A program made the translations under genes and the position numbers. This document shows positions 28,194-37,308 of a DNA stretch of 64,000 nt, one piece after another. The notes below the pieces were generated by a model. The model made no database searches. It was not told where the DNA came from and saw nothing but the letters and a program-made list of their open reading frames with translations. Each line of letters begins with the position of its first letter. Within the stretch, counting starts at the first letter, position 1. The DNA comes from Mesorhizobium sp. LSHC420B00 (GTDB taxonomy: Bacteria; Pseudomonadota; Alphaproteobacteria; Rhizobiales; Rhizobiaceae), in contig NZ_AYVY01000002.1 in NCBI RefSeq assembly GCF_000503055.1, positions 105,959-169,958 of the forward strand, given 5' to 3'.

Positions 28194-28592
28194 GAGACCG
28201 CGTCACCGCCACGGCTGCAAGCTCTCATCGCGGACCTAGGCGATAATTGTGTCGCAGACGGCGTTCAGATCCCGCAACTCCAGCTTGGCGCAAAATCTTC
28301 ATCCAAAAATGGAGATGTAAGCGCACTGCAGATCAGGATGTGAACCCGTAAATCGGGATTGACCGGAAGGGCCTCGGTCTGCGTTCAGGGCGCAAGCTCG
28401 CAAAAGCGGTCGATGGAACAAGGCAGCCCCTACGCGCAGCCTCGCCGAATTGGCCCATCGCGCTATCACGACCTCTGATCGGAAGCGGCGCCCTGCAATG
28501 AAATAGGTCAAGACCGATGTCGATTTCGGGGAGGCTCATTCGTCTCACGATAGGAAGCCGAAGAAATTCGCCCAAGCAAAGAAACGGATGCG
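28194..28592. other. intergenic region upstream of the GST gene
   Basis: About 400 bp with no gene I can support and no clear repeat beyond the one before it. Any promoter of the GST gene must lie here; I do not see a convincing -35/-10 pair. Confidence 0.5.
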
Positions 28593-29255
28593 ATGACAAT
28601 CACTATTACAGCATTTGAACGATCGCCCGATGGCGGCAAGGGACTGGCGCGCGATACGCGCGTTCGCTGGGCGCTCGAAGAAGTGGGTCAGCCTTATGAG
28701 GTTCGTCTTGTTTCCTTCGCAGAGATGAAGGCGCCTGACCATCTGGCAATCCATCCTTTCGGCCAGATCCCCACCTATGAGGAAGGTTCTCTCTCGCTGT
28801 TCGAGACCGGCTCGATCGTCTTTCATCTTGCCGAGCAGCATGCGGGCCTGCTGCCGAAGGATCGCGATGCCCGCGCGCGCGCAATCACGTGGATGTTTGC
28901 CGCACTTAACACCGTCGAGCCGCCGATCCTGGAATTAACGACGGCAAGAATATTCGAAGGTGACAAGCCTTGGAGCGAGGAGCGCTTGCCGTTGGTGAAG
29001 GACCGTGTTCGCGCTCGGCTGGACAAACTCTCGGCTCACTTAGGCGTCGCCGACTGGCTCGATGATGCGTTCAGCGCGGGCGATCTATTGATGGTATCGG
29101 TGCTGCTGCGACTAAGAACGTCAGGCATTTTGGACGAATATCAAAACGTGGCTGCCTATGTTGCGCGCGGGGAAGCACGGCCCGCCTATATCCGGGCTTT
29201 CGCCTCGCAATTTGCGATCAACGCCCCATCAACCAACAGCCCACAGCAGGTTTGA
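28593..29255 (+). CDS. glutathione S-transferase family protein
   Basis: A 220-aa GST-like protein. The N-terminal thioredoxin-like domain has 'RDTRVRWALEEVGQPYEVRLVSFAEMKAPDHLAIHPFGQIPTYEEGSLSLFETGSIVFHLAEQH'; 'GQIPTYEEG' holds the cis-Pro and 'FETGSI' the glutathione gamma-Glu site. The C-terminal helical domain follows (about 90-210). It is isolated by repeats on both sides, so it is likely monocistronic. The substrate is unknown. Confidence 0.88.
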   Translation: MTITITAFERSPDGGKGLARDTRVRWALEEVGQPYEVRLVSFAEMKAPDHLAIHPFGQIPTYEEGSLSLFETGSIVFHLAEQHAGLLPKDRDARARAITWMFAALNTVEPPILELTTARIFEGDKPWSEERLPLVKDRVRARLDKLSAHLGVADWLDDAFSAGDLLMVSVLLRLRTSGILDEYQNVAAYVARGEARPAYIRAFASQFAINAPSTNSPQQV

Positions 29256-29408
29256 AGTCTGCCGCCGAGCGTTTGACCAATCCTCGACGCTTCCAGCTTG
29301 ACCGCTTTTGGCGTCAACTTCGGCGCGATCAAACACCCCGATCGGGTTGTTTACCGACTGGCGGCTTTCATATTGCGATGAGTACTGATTCAGGCTCGAC
29401 ATGAGCCG

Positions 29409-29472
29409 TCATCCGACTCGGAGCCACGCGCCGATCCACCTTCTCCCACAAAGGGAAGAAGGAGAGACCGCC
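29409..29472. repeat. palindromic intergenic repeat, family B (partial copy 3)
   Basis: A TCATCCG end followed by a CTTCTCCCACAAAGGGAAGAAGG hairpin, the same motif as in copies 1 and 2, upstream of ccmC. Only one side of the element is recognisable. Confidence 0.55.
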
Positions 29473-29518
29473 GGCGCCGTGGTTGCCGCAACTCCGCCGG
29501 CGGTCTATGTAAAGCCGC

Positions 29519-30283
29519 ATGAGCGACACGACTTCACGCCTCTCCGGCTGGATGGACCTTGCCAACCCGACGCGGTTCGTCGGGCTGGTCGACAAGGTAG
29601 TGCCGTGGTTGGCGAGCGTGGCCGCCATCATCCTCACTGTCGGTCTCTATATGAGCTTCACGGCGCCTGAGGATTTCCAGCAAGGCATCACCGTGCGCAT
29701 CATGTATATCCACGTGCCTTTCGCCTGGCTTGCCATGATGTGCTATACGCTGATGGCGATCTCGGCGTTGGGCACGCTGGTCTGGCGCCATCCGCTGGCC
29801 GACGTGGCGCTGAAATCGGCGGCGCCCATCGGTGCCGTCTTCACCGCCCTTGCGCTGATCACCGGTTCGATCTGGGGCAAGCCGATGTGGGGCACCTGGT
29901 GGGTGTGGGACGCGCGGCTGACCTCGGTCTTCATCCTGTTCCTGATGTATCTCGGCATCATCGCGCTGACCCGAGCGCTCGACGATGCCGGGCGCGCCGC
30001 CTGGGCCGCCGCCATCATCACCCTGGTCGGCTTCATCAACATTCCGATCATCAAATTTTCGGTCGACTGGTGGAACACGCTGCATCAGCCGGCTTCGGTG
30101 TTCCGGCTTGGCGGGCCGACCATCGATCCAAGCCTGTTGTGGCCCTTGCTGGTGATGGCACTCGGCTTCACCGTGCTGTTCTTCGCGCTGCATCTGATGG
30201 CAATGCGCACCGAGATCCGCCGCCGCCGTGTCATTTCGATGCGCCGCGTCGCGGCAAGGCAAGCTGAACGGCAACCCGGCTGA
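29519..30283 (+). CDS. ccmC: cytochrome c maturation heme transport protein CcmC
   Basis: A 254-aa membrane protein with six hydrophobic helices. The heme-binding tryptophan-rich motif 'GKPMWGTWWVWDARLTS' near residue 125 is diagnostic of CcmC; flanking His ligands lie in 'YIHVPFAWLAM' and 'WWNTLHQPAS'. CcmC loads heme onto CcmE in the periplasm during cytochrome c assembly. Unusually, no ccmA, ccmB, ccmD or ccmG lies next to it; palindromic repeats bound it on both sides. It starts at MSDTTSRLSG. Confidence 0.93.
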   Translation: MSDTTSRLSGWMDLANPTRFVGLVDKVVPWLASVAAIILTVGLYMSFTAPEDFQQGITVRIMYIHVPFAWLAMMCYTLMAISALGTLVWRHPLADVALKSAAPIGAVFTALALITGSIWGKPMWGTWWVWDARLTSVFILFLMYLGIIALTRALDDAGRAAWAAAIITLVGFINIPIIKFSVDWWNTLHQPASVFRLGGPTIDPSLLWPLLVMALGFTVLFFALHLMAMRTEIRRRRVISMRRVAARQAERQPG

Positions 30284-30307
30284 TCTTATCCGTCGAGTTT
30301 CTTCCCA

Positions 30308-30460
30308 CCCCCCTCTGTCCTGCCGGACATCTCCCCCGCAAGGGGGGAGATCGGATGTTGCTTCTGCTTTCGCCAATTACCAACGTGTCAAAGTGGGTGC
30401 GGGCGGCGGAGCTGCCAATCTCCCCCCTTGCGGGGGAGATGTCCGGCAGGACAGAGGGGG
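30308..30460. repeat. composite palindromic repeat, family A (copy 2)
   Basis: Inverted arms CCCCCCTCTGTCCTGCCGGA... and the reverse, with the conserved core (GCTTTCGCCAAT, CCAACGT, GCTGCCAATC) in the same orientation as the copy at 13.7 kb. It lies between ccmC and the convergent aldolase-like gene. Confidence 0.85.
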
Positions 30461-30524
30461 TGCTGTCCCTCCGGCGTCCGGAAAATTCTATACATTAAAG
30501 CCTCCGCACGCGCTCCGGGCTGGT

Positions 30525-31583
30525 TCACCCCATACGCCCGCGCGCCTTGACCGGCAGCGTCTCGATCACTTTCTCGCCTTCAATCAGATGCACCTCGTCG
30601 AACAGATTGGTGACGACGCAGCAATGGTCGGGCACGACGCGCACGCGCTCGCCGATGCCAAGCTCGGCGCCGCCCGAAAGCGTGACATTGCCGTGCTCTT
30701 CGCTGAGGCTGGTCACCCTTGCGCCTGAAATGCCCAGCAGCTCGCCGAAATCGGCGAGCCCCAGCGTGTCGCTGGACAGCGCCTTGCTGCCGGCGTCGAG
30801 GATGGCGCGTGTCGGCGTTGGACGGCTGACCACCGTCGACAGCACCGTCAGCGCGCAATCGTCGAGGCTGCCGACGCCTTTGGCGACTTGGTAGCGGTCG
30901 AGATAGATGTAGGTGCCAGGCCGGTATTCGGTAACGACGGAATGCTCGCCCGAGCGCCACATGTCGGGCGTGCCGCCGCTGGAGATACGCTCGCAGGCAA
31001 GGCCGGATGCGGCAAGTGCTTGCTGCGCATCGGCGAGCCACGCCTCGGTCTCTGCGGCGCGGCCCGCCCCCGGGTAGGTCATCAAGCCGCCGAAGACGAG
31101 CCCCCGGACCTTGTCGATCTCGCTCGCCAGCGCGACTGCCTCGCCGGCCGACTGCACACCGCAGCGGCCCATGCCGGTGTCGCATTCGACCAGCACCGGC
31201 AGGCGGTGGCCGGGATCGGTAAAGGTGGCGGCAAGTCCCATCAGCGTGTCCATGCTGTCCGTTGTCACCGACAGTGTTACGCGGCCGTGCAGCGCCTTGA
31301 GGCGCTCCAGCTTCGCCCGCCCGAGGATATTGTAGGGCAGAAAGATGTCGGTCAGGCCGGCGTCGGCCATGATTTCGGCCTCGCCGATCTTCTGGCAAGT
31401 GATGCCGACGGCGCCGGCCGCGATCTGCTTCTTTGCCCAGTAGGGCAGTTTGTGGGTCTTGATGTGCGGCCGGAGTTTCAGCCCGTGCCGGTCGGCATGG
31501 GCCTGCGCCCGCGCGATGTTGGCTTCGGCGCGGCCGGCATCGATCAGGATCGCCGGCGTATCGAGGTCGTCTATGCTGCGCAT
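30525..31583 (-). CDS. D-threonine aldolase-like PLP enzyme (DSD1 family)
   Basis: A 352-aa fold-type III (alanine-racemase-like) PLP enzyme starting MRSIDDLDTPAILIDAGRAEANIARAQAHADRHGLKLRPHIKTHKLPYWAK. The PLP lysine is in 'RPHIKTHK'. The C-terminal 'VVPDHCCVVTNLFDEVHLIEGE' is the DSD1-family metal site (His...Cys pattern, PDHxC). Members are D-threonine aldolases and eukaryotic-type D-serine dehydratases that need PLP and a divalent metal. The start at 31583 has GGTGAG upstream; a longer frame would add 65 non-homologous residues. It is divergent from the lyxose-isomerase-like gene. Confidence 0.85.
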   Translation of the reverse strand: MRSIDDLDTPAILIDAGRAEANIARAQAHADRHGLKLRPHIKTHKLPYWAKKQIAAGAVGITCQKIGEAEIMADAGLTDIFLPYNILGRAKLERLKALHGRVTLSVTTDSMDTLMGLAATFTDPGHRLPVLVECDTGMGRCGVQSAGEAVALASEIDKVRGLVFGGLMTYPGAGRAAETEAWLADAQQALAASGLACERISSGGTPDMWRSGEHSVVTEYRPGTYIYLDRYQVAKGVGSLDDCALTVLSTVVSRPTPTRAILDAGSKALSSDTLGLADFGELLGISGARVTSLSEEHGNVTLSGGAELGIGERVRVVPDHCCVVTNLFDEVHLIEGEKVIETLPVKARGRMG

Positions 31584-31728
31584 GGTCTCACCATCGGAAA
31601 ATTGGTTGACCTTATGGCCCTGATCGGACCGCATGTCATGGGGCCAGCGACAGCAGTTTGCATCGACACCGAATTGACGTTCGGCTATTGCGTTAGCGCT
31701 CGCAAAGCGACGGGAAGGAACCACGATC

Positions 31729-32415
31729 ATGAAACGCTCCGCCATCAACGACATCATCCGCGACGCCGACGCCTTCATCCGCTCGTTCGGCTACATCATG
31801 CCGCCCTTCGCCTACTGGAGCCCCGAAGAGATGAAGGCGCGCCGGCAGGATTCGTCGGCGATCTTCTCCTCCCGGCTCGGCTGGGACATCACCGATTATG
31901 GCCAGGAGAAGTTCGACGAGCTCGGCCTGTTCCTGTTCACCGTCCGCAACGGCCGCTACGAGGACATGAAGAAGGGCATGGGCATGCTCTATGCCGAGAA
32001 GATCATGATCTCGCGCAAGGACCAGCTGTCGCCGATGCACCGCCACAACATCAAGGCCGAGGACATCATCAACCGTGGTGGCGGCAAACTGGTGCTGGAG
32101 CTGTTCATGCATGATCGCGATGGCGGAATCGATCCGAAGGCCGAAGTATCGGTGCCTGTCGACGGAACCATCCACAGGCTGCCTGCGGGTGGGCTGCTGA
32201 AGCTCGACCCAGGCCAGAGCGTGACGCTGCTGCCGGGCGTCTGGCACGCCTTCTGGGCGGAAGGCAAGGACGTGCTGATCGGCGAGGTTTCGACGGTCAA
32301 CGACGATCTCACCGACAATGTCTTTCGCGAACCAATCGGCCGCTTCGCAGACATCGACGAGGACACAGCACCGCTGCACCTGTTGGTGTCCGACTACGAG
32401 AAGTGGGTGGGATAG
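31729..32415 (+). CDS. D-lyxose isomerase-like cupin protein
   Basis: A 228-aa protein of the D-lyxose/D-mannose ketol-isomerase family. Cupin metal ligands are seen in 'LSPMHRHNIKAEDIINRGGGKL' (HxH...E) and 'LLPGVWHAFWAEG' (late His). Members interconvert D-lyxose and D-xylulose or D-mannose and D-fructose. AAGGAA precedes the start. It is divergent from the PLP enzyme gene, and no sugar operon surrounds it, so the physiological substrate is unclear. Confidence 0.82.
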   Translation: MKRSAINDIIRDADAFIRSFGYIMPPFAYWSPEEMKARRQDSSAIFSSRLGWDITDYGQEKFDELGLFLFTVRNGRYEDMKKGMGMLYAEKIMISRKDQLSPMHRHNIKAEDIINRGGGKLVLELFMHDRDGGIDPKAEVSVPVDGTIHRLPAGGLLKLDPGQSVTLLPGVWHAFWAEGKDVLIGEVSTVNDDLTDNVFREPIGRFADIDEDTAPLHLLVSDYEKWVG

Positions 32416-32435
32416 GGCAGGGTGGCGAGGAACAC

Positions 32436-32681
32436 TTACGCTCGAGAGTGAAGGTCCTCGGCAATCAGCCGCTTCTGTCGCAAGTCGACCCGAGTCGTTG
32501 TGCACAGCTGATCCAGCGGCATTTTGACGTGGGCCTCGTCAAGCGGGATTAGCGCGTAGTAATTGCCCTCGCCGGGCTGTGGGATTGGCGCCGGGGCCGA
32601 CTTCTCATCGGAAGGATCGACTCGTGAGGCGGCAATGATCACTCCGCGGGAATCGTATACCGCGTGAAGCACTGTTGGCAT
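32436..32681 (-). CDS. small protein of unknown function
   Basis: An 81-aa protein starting MPTVLHAVYDSRGVIIAASRVDPSDEKSAPAPIPQPGEGNYYALIPLDEAHVKMPLDQLC. I recognise no family. It is supported as a real gene by a strong GAGGAG ribosome binding site 7 nt before its ATG and by its 11-bp spacing from the gene upstream. A single small globular beta-rich domain with no signal peptide seems likely. Confidence 0.65.
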   Translation of the reverse strand: MPTVLHAVYDSRGVIIAASRVDPSDEKSAPAPIPQPGEGNYYALIPLDEAHVKMPLDQLCTTTRVDLRQKRLIAEDLHSRA

Positions 32682-32692
32682 GTCTTGGCTCC

Positions 32693-32938
32693 TCAGGGAG
32701 AACTTATCGCCGCGAATCTTATTTGCATATCGTCTGATACGTTCGTCTGTATCACCTCGGTCTGGCCTGTCTCATCGATGTAGGTATACAGGCTTTCCCA
32801 GCGCAAAGTGGCCGTGCGAAGGACGACCGCCGCACGTACCGAGTACCCCCAGTAGGCATCGCCTGTTCCGAGTTTCCAAAACCACACCATTTGGCTGCCA
32901 GCTCGTTGGAAAGTGGATTGAGTGACGAAAGTGGCCAA
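32693..32938 (-). CDS. small protein of unknown function, TTG start
   Basis: An 81-aa protein (ATFVTQSTFQRAGSQMVWFWKLGTG...) rich in Trp, Tyr and Thr. No family is recognised. It starts at a TTG with GGAG 6 nt upstream, which decides the start in the absence of an ATG. It forms a two-gene unit with the following 81-aa gene; the equal length is a coincidence as far as I can see, because the sequences are not alike. Confidence 0.6.
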   Translation of the reverse strand: MATFVTQSTFQRAGSQMVWFWKLGTGDAYWGYSVRAAVVLRTATLRWESLYTYIDETGQTEVIQTNVSDDMQIRFAAISSP

Positions 32939-33166
32939 GGAAGTCTCCTTGCAGCTTGATTTCCGTAGAACCTGGAACTCTCGAGGAGTTTTCTTGCAAC
33001 ATCCGCTTGCGACTTCCAGAGGATAGGGAACACGAGCACCCTCGGACGGATAGGCATTTCAACCCCGCGAGACTGAATTTGCGGGAGAAGATGGCACCGG
33101 TCAAGCGTCAATCTTCGGTGGCAATGGGCTGCTGCGCACGCTTTTCGTGCATTTCCACTCCTGAGT

Positions 33167-34033
33167 CTAACGCTGATGCTTGTCGGCCCTGCGGTTGCCC
33201 AGCAGCAGCTTGCGTTCGAGATGCGCCCGCAGCTCTCCGTAATACGCCGTCAGGAACGCGCGTGCGTCATGGGCTTGTGGTGCTGCGCCGATCTTGCGTC
33301 CGATCGTTTCGGCCACCGTCCGCAACGCGAAATAGTCGTCGCGGCGCAGCACTTCCTCCAGCTTGTGGAGTTCGGCAATTCCGTACGCGTCGAGCTGGGC
33401 GTGGCTGAATCGGAACGCACCAGTGCCTGCATCCTGCCGGGCCGACAGATCTTCCAGCAAGGCGCGCTTCGGTGCCTCGACCACCCAGGTCCCCGCCAAC
33501 AGGTCGCCGATCCGCATGCGGTCTCGATTGAAGAGGGGGAACAACGCAAACAGCAGCGTCCACACCAGTCCGAACACCGTCGTCAGCGTGTCGGCAAGGT
33601 CGGTGCCGCTGCGTCCGACGATGATCGACAGCGGCAGGAACACTTCGATCTCGCGCATCAGGTTGCGGGCGATGACCTGGTCGATCGACAGGCCGTCTCC
33701 GCTGCGCGATGCGACCCGGATGCCGACGATCCGCTTGCCGGGCGTAGCCGCGCGCCTGCCCGCTTCGAAGACGATGAAATAGGCGTTGCGCAGAAAGAAG
33801 ATCAGGATGATCCAGACGACGAAGAGCGGCTGAAACCCCTCGCTGCCAAGGCCTCCCGCCCCGAACAGTGCGACGATCGTGATCACGATTGCAGCCACCG
33901 CGATGAACACGATGTCGAGGAGGAAGGCGGAGGCCCGCGTGCCGGCGTCGGCCAGCCTTATCCGAAGATCGACGCCCTCGGGCGTGATCAGCGGCCGTAT
34001 AGCCGCGAAGGCGGCGCGCCTACCGATCGCCAT
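33167..34033 (-). CDS. RDD family membrane protein
   Basis: A 288-aa protein with the RDD-domain pattern: an early 'RLADAGTRASAFLLDIVFIAVAAIVITIV' and later 'RRAATPGKRIVGIRVAS', then a third hydrophobic segment at about 155-180. The hydrophilic C-terminal 100 residues are helical. It is the last gene of the MoxR-type operon and overlaps the SpoIIM-like gene by 14 bp. RDD proteins are membrane proteins of unclear function, several tied to ion stress. Confidence 0.85.
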   Translation of the reverse strand: MAIGRRAAFAAIRPLITPEGVDLRIRLADAGTRASAFLLDIVFIAVAAIVITIVALFGAGGLGSEGFQPLFVVWIILIFFLRNAYFIVFEAGRRAATPGKRIVGIRVASRSGDGLSIDQVIARNLMREIEVFLPLSIIVGRSGTDLADTLTTVFGLVWTLLFALFPLFNRDRMRIGDLLAGTWVVEAPKRALLEDLSARQDAGTGAFRFSHAQLDAYGIAELHKLEEVLRRDDYFALRTVAETIGRKIGAAPQAHDARAFLTAYYGELRAHLERKLLLGNRRADKHQR

Positions 34034-35051
34034 GCCGCATCATCCGGAACAGGTAGAAGTAACCGATCCACAGCGCCAGCATGCCACCACCAATGGCGTA
34101 GCGCGTGACGTCGCTGGTGATGGTCTGCCTGCCAATGCCCTCGAGCAGCCCGGCAAACAGCAGCATGACCGAGACCCCGACCATAGCATTCGCGGCGATG
34201 CGTCCGGCACGAGCCGCTGCCGCCATGCGTGTCAATTCGCCGGGAAAGGCGATGCTGGTGCCGATGCGCATGCCGGCCGCGCCGGCCAAAGCGATTGCGA
34301 ACAATTCGGTGGTGCCGTGGATGGCCAGCCAGCCGCCGAGCTCCATGCCAAGTCCCTTGGACCAATAGACTTGGAACAACGCACCGATCATGCAGCCGTT
34401 GAACAGCATCAGCAGCACCGTCGGCACGGCGAAGGCAAAGCCAAGGGCGAAGGCCAGGATTGCGACCTGGACGTTGTGCGTGAACAGATAGGCGGCAAAG
34501 CCTGAGAGAAAGCCATTGTCGCCATCATAAAGCATGCTGCGCAGCAGTTCGGCCGAGGCATCGGGACCGCGGCCCCCCGCCAGGCTGGACGGGATGATCG
34601 CGTCGAACCAGCTCTTGTCGGATGCCACCAGCCAGGCGCCTGCACCAATGCCGATCACCATCAGCGCGACCGAAACCAATGTCTCGCGCCACAGGTCGCG
34701 AATGGCTTCGGGCCAGTCGTGCAGGAAGAAATCGGCGAGGCGCTGCCGCAGCCCGCGACGTGCGCCGTAGAGATAGAAATAACCGCGCAGCGACAGCGCT
34801 TCGAGATAGGCGACCAGCGCGTTGTCGAGCGAGGTCGCCCGCGCCACCGAAAGGGAAGACAGCGCCGATCGATAGAGTAGGGGCAGCGACAGCAGCTCCT
34901 CTTCGGAAAGCGTGCGCGGCGCACGCTTCTCGACACGCGCCAGCAGTGCCTCGAATGCTTTCCAGTCGGCCTCGCGCTCGCGGCGAAAGCTGGCCAACGA
35001 CTGGCGTACCGCGTCGCCACGTACCGCACTGCCGGGTACTGGCGCCGTCAC
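34020..35051 (-). CDS. stage II sporulation protein M-like (SpoIIM/UIM) membrane protein
   Basis: A 343-aa protein with an N-terminal cytoplasmic helical region ('SLASFRREREADWKAFEALLARVEKRAP') and five or six membrane helices after about residue 110. The SpoIIM motif 'FAAYLFTHNVQVAILAFALGFAFAVPTVLLMLFNGCMIGAL' and 'LAIHGTTELFAIALAGAAGMRIG' are clear. The start is a GTG that overlaps the DUF58 gene stop (GTGA), with GGAG 8 nt upstream. In non-sporulating bacteria this family accompanies MoxR/DUF58 operons. Confidence 0.88.
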   Translation of the reverse strand: MTAPVPGSAVRGDAVRQSLASFRREREADWKAFEALLARVEKRAPRTLSEEELLSLPLLYRSALSSLSVARATSLDNALVAYLEALSLRGYFYLYGARRGLRQRLADFFLHDWPEAIRDLWRETLVSVALMVIGIGAGAWLVASDKSWFDAIIPSSLAGGRGPDASAELLRSMLYDGDNGFLSGFAAYLFTHNVQVAILAFALGFAFAVPTVLLMLFNGCMIGALFQVYWSKGLGMELGGWLAIHGTTELFAIALAGAAGMRIGTSIAFPGELTRMAAAARAGRIAANAMVGVSVMLLFAGLLEGIGRQTITSDVTRYAIGGGMLALWIGYFYLFRMMRHGDR

Positions 35052-36355
35052 AACAGATCCTCCTGCTTGAACTGCAGATAACGCTCGACCAGCGCGGGAC
35101 CCAGCCGGTTGTGGTTGGCTTCGATGACATGCGCCCCGAGCAGCCGCAGCCGGCCGATGACGACCTGCCTTTCGCGCAAGAGCCCTCCGGCAACGACCGC
35201 GCGGGCAACGTCCTCGCCGGAGCGTGGCGGCATGTCGGCCAGGCCCTCCAGTTCGGTATCCTTCATCAGCATGAACAGCACCAGATGCCGTTCGGTGAGC
35301 CGGCCCACGGTGCGCAGCATCAATTCGGCACTGATCGGATCGACGAAATCGGTGAAGATGATGACCAGCGAACGGCGGTCGAGCCGCGCCGCCAGCGTCG
35401 TCAGCGCCAAGGTGAAGTTTGTCTCCTCGCTGGAATAGTCGATCTCGGCGGCCCGTTTCTGGATCATCGCAAAGCTGGCGGGGCCGCGTACCGCGCCGCT
35501 CGAAACGCGCGGCCTTGCATCGAAGCCGAACAGGCTGACCATGTCGCCGCCCTTCAGCGCGATGAATGCCGAGAGCAGGGCGGCCGTCACCGCCCGATCC
35601 ACCTTCGGCACACCGTCGACCGGCTCGCACATCAGGCGTCCGCTATCGATGGCCAGCACGATATTGTTGTTCTCCTCGATGCGGAACTCGCGCGCCAAAA
35701 GCTTGCCGTGGCGGGCGCTGCGCTTCCAGTCGATCATGCGCCGGCCCATGCCCGGCTGGTAATCCTTGAGCGCGTCGAACTCGCGGCCTTGGCCGGCGCG
35801 GCGCTGCGCATGGCCTTCAGCGAGGGTCGCACGCTGCAGCAGCGTGAGCGCCTCGCCGCGGGCGCTGCTGACGTCGGGCAGCACCGCAACCTTGCTTTCC
35901 ACCGGCAGCACGACCTGGTTCCAGACCAGCCCGAACGGCCCGCGCCAGCGCACCCAAAGACGGTCGAAGCTGGCGATCCCACGCCGCAGCGCCTGGAAGC
36001 GAAGGTCGAGCGACCCGCCTCCGGGGGTTGGCAGCAATGTCCCACCGCTGTCGCTCACCGGCGCCAGACGCGCATCGTGGCCGACGCGAGCCTCCGCGGC
36101 GCGCGGCCCCGAGTGACGGGCGGCGATTTGCACGCTGAACTCGCCGCCGACACCGACCTGCTGCGGCGCATCGATGCTGGCATTCAGCGATGCCCGCCCG
36201 CGTCCGGCCGCGGCATCCACCGCCAGGAAGGCAAGCAGCAGGCAGCTCCACAGCAATCCCAGATACCAGAATGACGGCAGTGCCAGCGCGACCAGGAAGG
36301 CCGGCACCGCGCCGGCCGCTGCTGCCCACACTGCTCGGCCGCTGGGATAGATCAA
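35048..36355 (-). CDS. DUF58 domain-containing protein
   Basis: A 435-aa protein with two N-terminal membrane helices (about 8-45), a beta-rich periplasmic-type region and the DUF58 signature 'GREFDALKDYQPGMGRRMIDWKRSARHGKLLAREFRIEENNNIVLAIDSGRLM' near residue 195-245. A von Willebrand A-like fold follows ('AIDSG', 'VIIFTDFVDP'). It is the usual partner of MoxR ATPases. The start overlaps the MoxR gene stop (ATGA), and the stop overlaps the SpoIIM start. Confidence 0.92.
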   Translation of the reverse strand: MIYPSGRAVWAAAAGAVPAFLVALALPSFWYLGLLWSCLLLAFLAVDAAAGRGRASLNASIDAPQQVGVGGEFSVQIAARHSGPRAAEARVGHDARLAPVSDSGGTLLPTPGGGSLDLRFQALRRGIASFDRLWVRWRGPFGLVWNQVVLPVESKVAVLPDVSSARGEALTLLQRATLAEGHAQRRAGQGREFDALKDYQPGMGRRMIDWKRSARHGKLLAREFRIEENNNIVLAIDSGRLMCEPVDGVPKVDRAVTAALLSAFIALKGGDMVSLFGFDARPRVSSGAVRGPASFAMIQKRAAEIDYSSEETNFTLALTTLAARLDRRSLVIIFTDFVDPISAELMLRTVGRLTERHLVLFMLMKDTELEGLADMPPRSGEDVARAVVAGGLLRERQVVIGRLRLLGAHVIEANHNRLGPALVERYLQFKQEDLL

Positions 36356-37308
36356 CGTGGTGCTTCCGTCTGGTCGACCAGGTCGGAGACGATCTGCTCG
36401 ACCAGGCGGCCGTCGATCTGGGCGGCAGGCGAAAGGATGACGCGATGGCGCAGCGCCGGCACTGCCAGCGCCTTGACGTCGTCGGGGATCACATAGGCGC
36501 GTCCGTCCAGCGCCGCCCGGGCACGCGCCGCCCGCGCCAGCATGGCGCCCGCGCGTGGACTGGCCCCCACTTCCAGATCGGCATTTTCGCGCGTAGCCCG
36601 AACCAGCGCCGCTATATAGCCGATGACATCGTCGACGAGGGTGACGGAGCCGACGGTTGCAAGTGCCTCCTGCAGCGTCTCGCGGTCCGTCTGCGCCTCG
36701 ATGCCATATTGCGCGATGTCGTGCGAGGCGGAGCCGCCGCCGTGATGGACGATGATGGCTCGTTCTTCCTCGGGGCCGGGATAGCTGACGCGGTGCTTGA
36801 ACAGGAAGCGGTCGAGCTGCGCCTCGGGCAGGGGGTAGACGCCCTGGTGCTCGATCGGATTCTGGGTCGCGACGACCATGAAGTTGCGGCCGAGCGAATG
36901 CGTGGTGCCGTCGAACGTGACCGCATGTTCCTGCATCGCCTCGAGCAGTGCGGCTTGCGTCTTGGGTGGCGTGCGGTTGATTTCGTCGGCAAGCAGGAGA
37001 TCGCAGAAGATCGGGCCGCGCGTCAGCGTGAACTGCCCGGTCTGGAAGTTGTAGATGTTCGACCCGACGATGTCGCCGGGCATCAGGTCCGGTGTGAACT
37101 GGATCCGCCCGTAGGCGACCCCAAGCGCTTGGGCGAAGCAGCGCGCGGTCATTGTCTTGGCCGTGCCGGGAGGGCCTTCGAGCAGGATATGCCCGCCTGC
37201 AAACAAGGCGGTCAGCATCAGGTCGACCGTATCGTGCTGCCCGGTAATCGCCTTGGCCACTTCTTCCCTGATCCGTGTCGCCAGGGCCTTCACATCATCG
37301 ACGTTCAC
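36352..37308 (-). CDS. MoxR family AAA+ ATPase
   Basis: A 318-aa AAA+ protein. Walker A 'EGPPGTAKT' is near residue 40, Walker B 'LLLADEINRTPPKTQAALLEAM' near 105, sensor 1 'VVATQNPIEHQGVYPLPEAQLDRFL' near 150. MoxR ATPases act as chaperones for vWA/DUF58 proteins. The start is a GTG with GGAG upstream and lies inside the end of the DUF4350 gene (14-bp overlap), so the whole operon is translationally coupled. Confidence 0.94.
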   Translation of the reverse strand: MNVDDVKALATRIREEVAKAITGQHDTVDLMLTALFAGGHILLEGPPGTAKTMTARCFAQALGVAYGRIQFTPDLMPGDIVGSNIYNFQTGQFTLTRGPIFCDLLLADEINRTPPKTQAALLEAMQEHAVTFDGTTHSLGRNFMVVATQNPIEHQGVYPLPEAQLDRFLFKHRVSYPGPEEERAIIVHHGGGSASHDIAQYGIEAQTDRETLQEALATVGSVTLVDDVIGYIAALVRATRENADLEVGASPRAGAMLARAARARAALDGRAYVIPDDVKALAVPALRHRVILSPAAQIDGRLVEQIVSDLVDQTEAPR

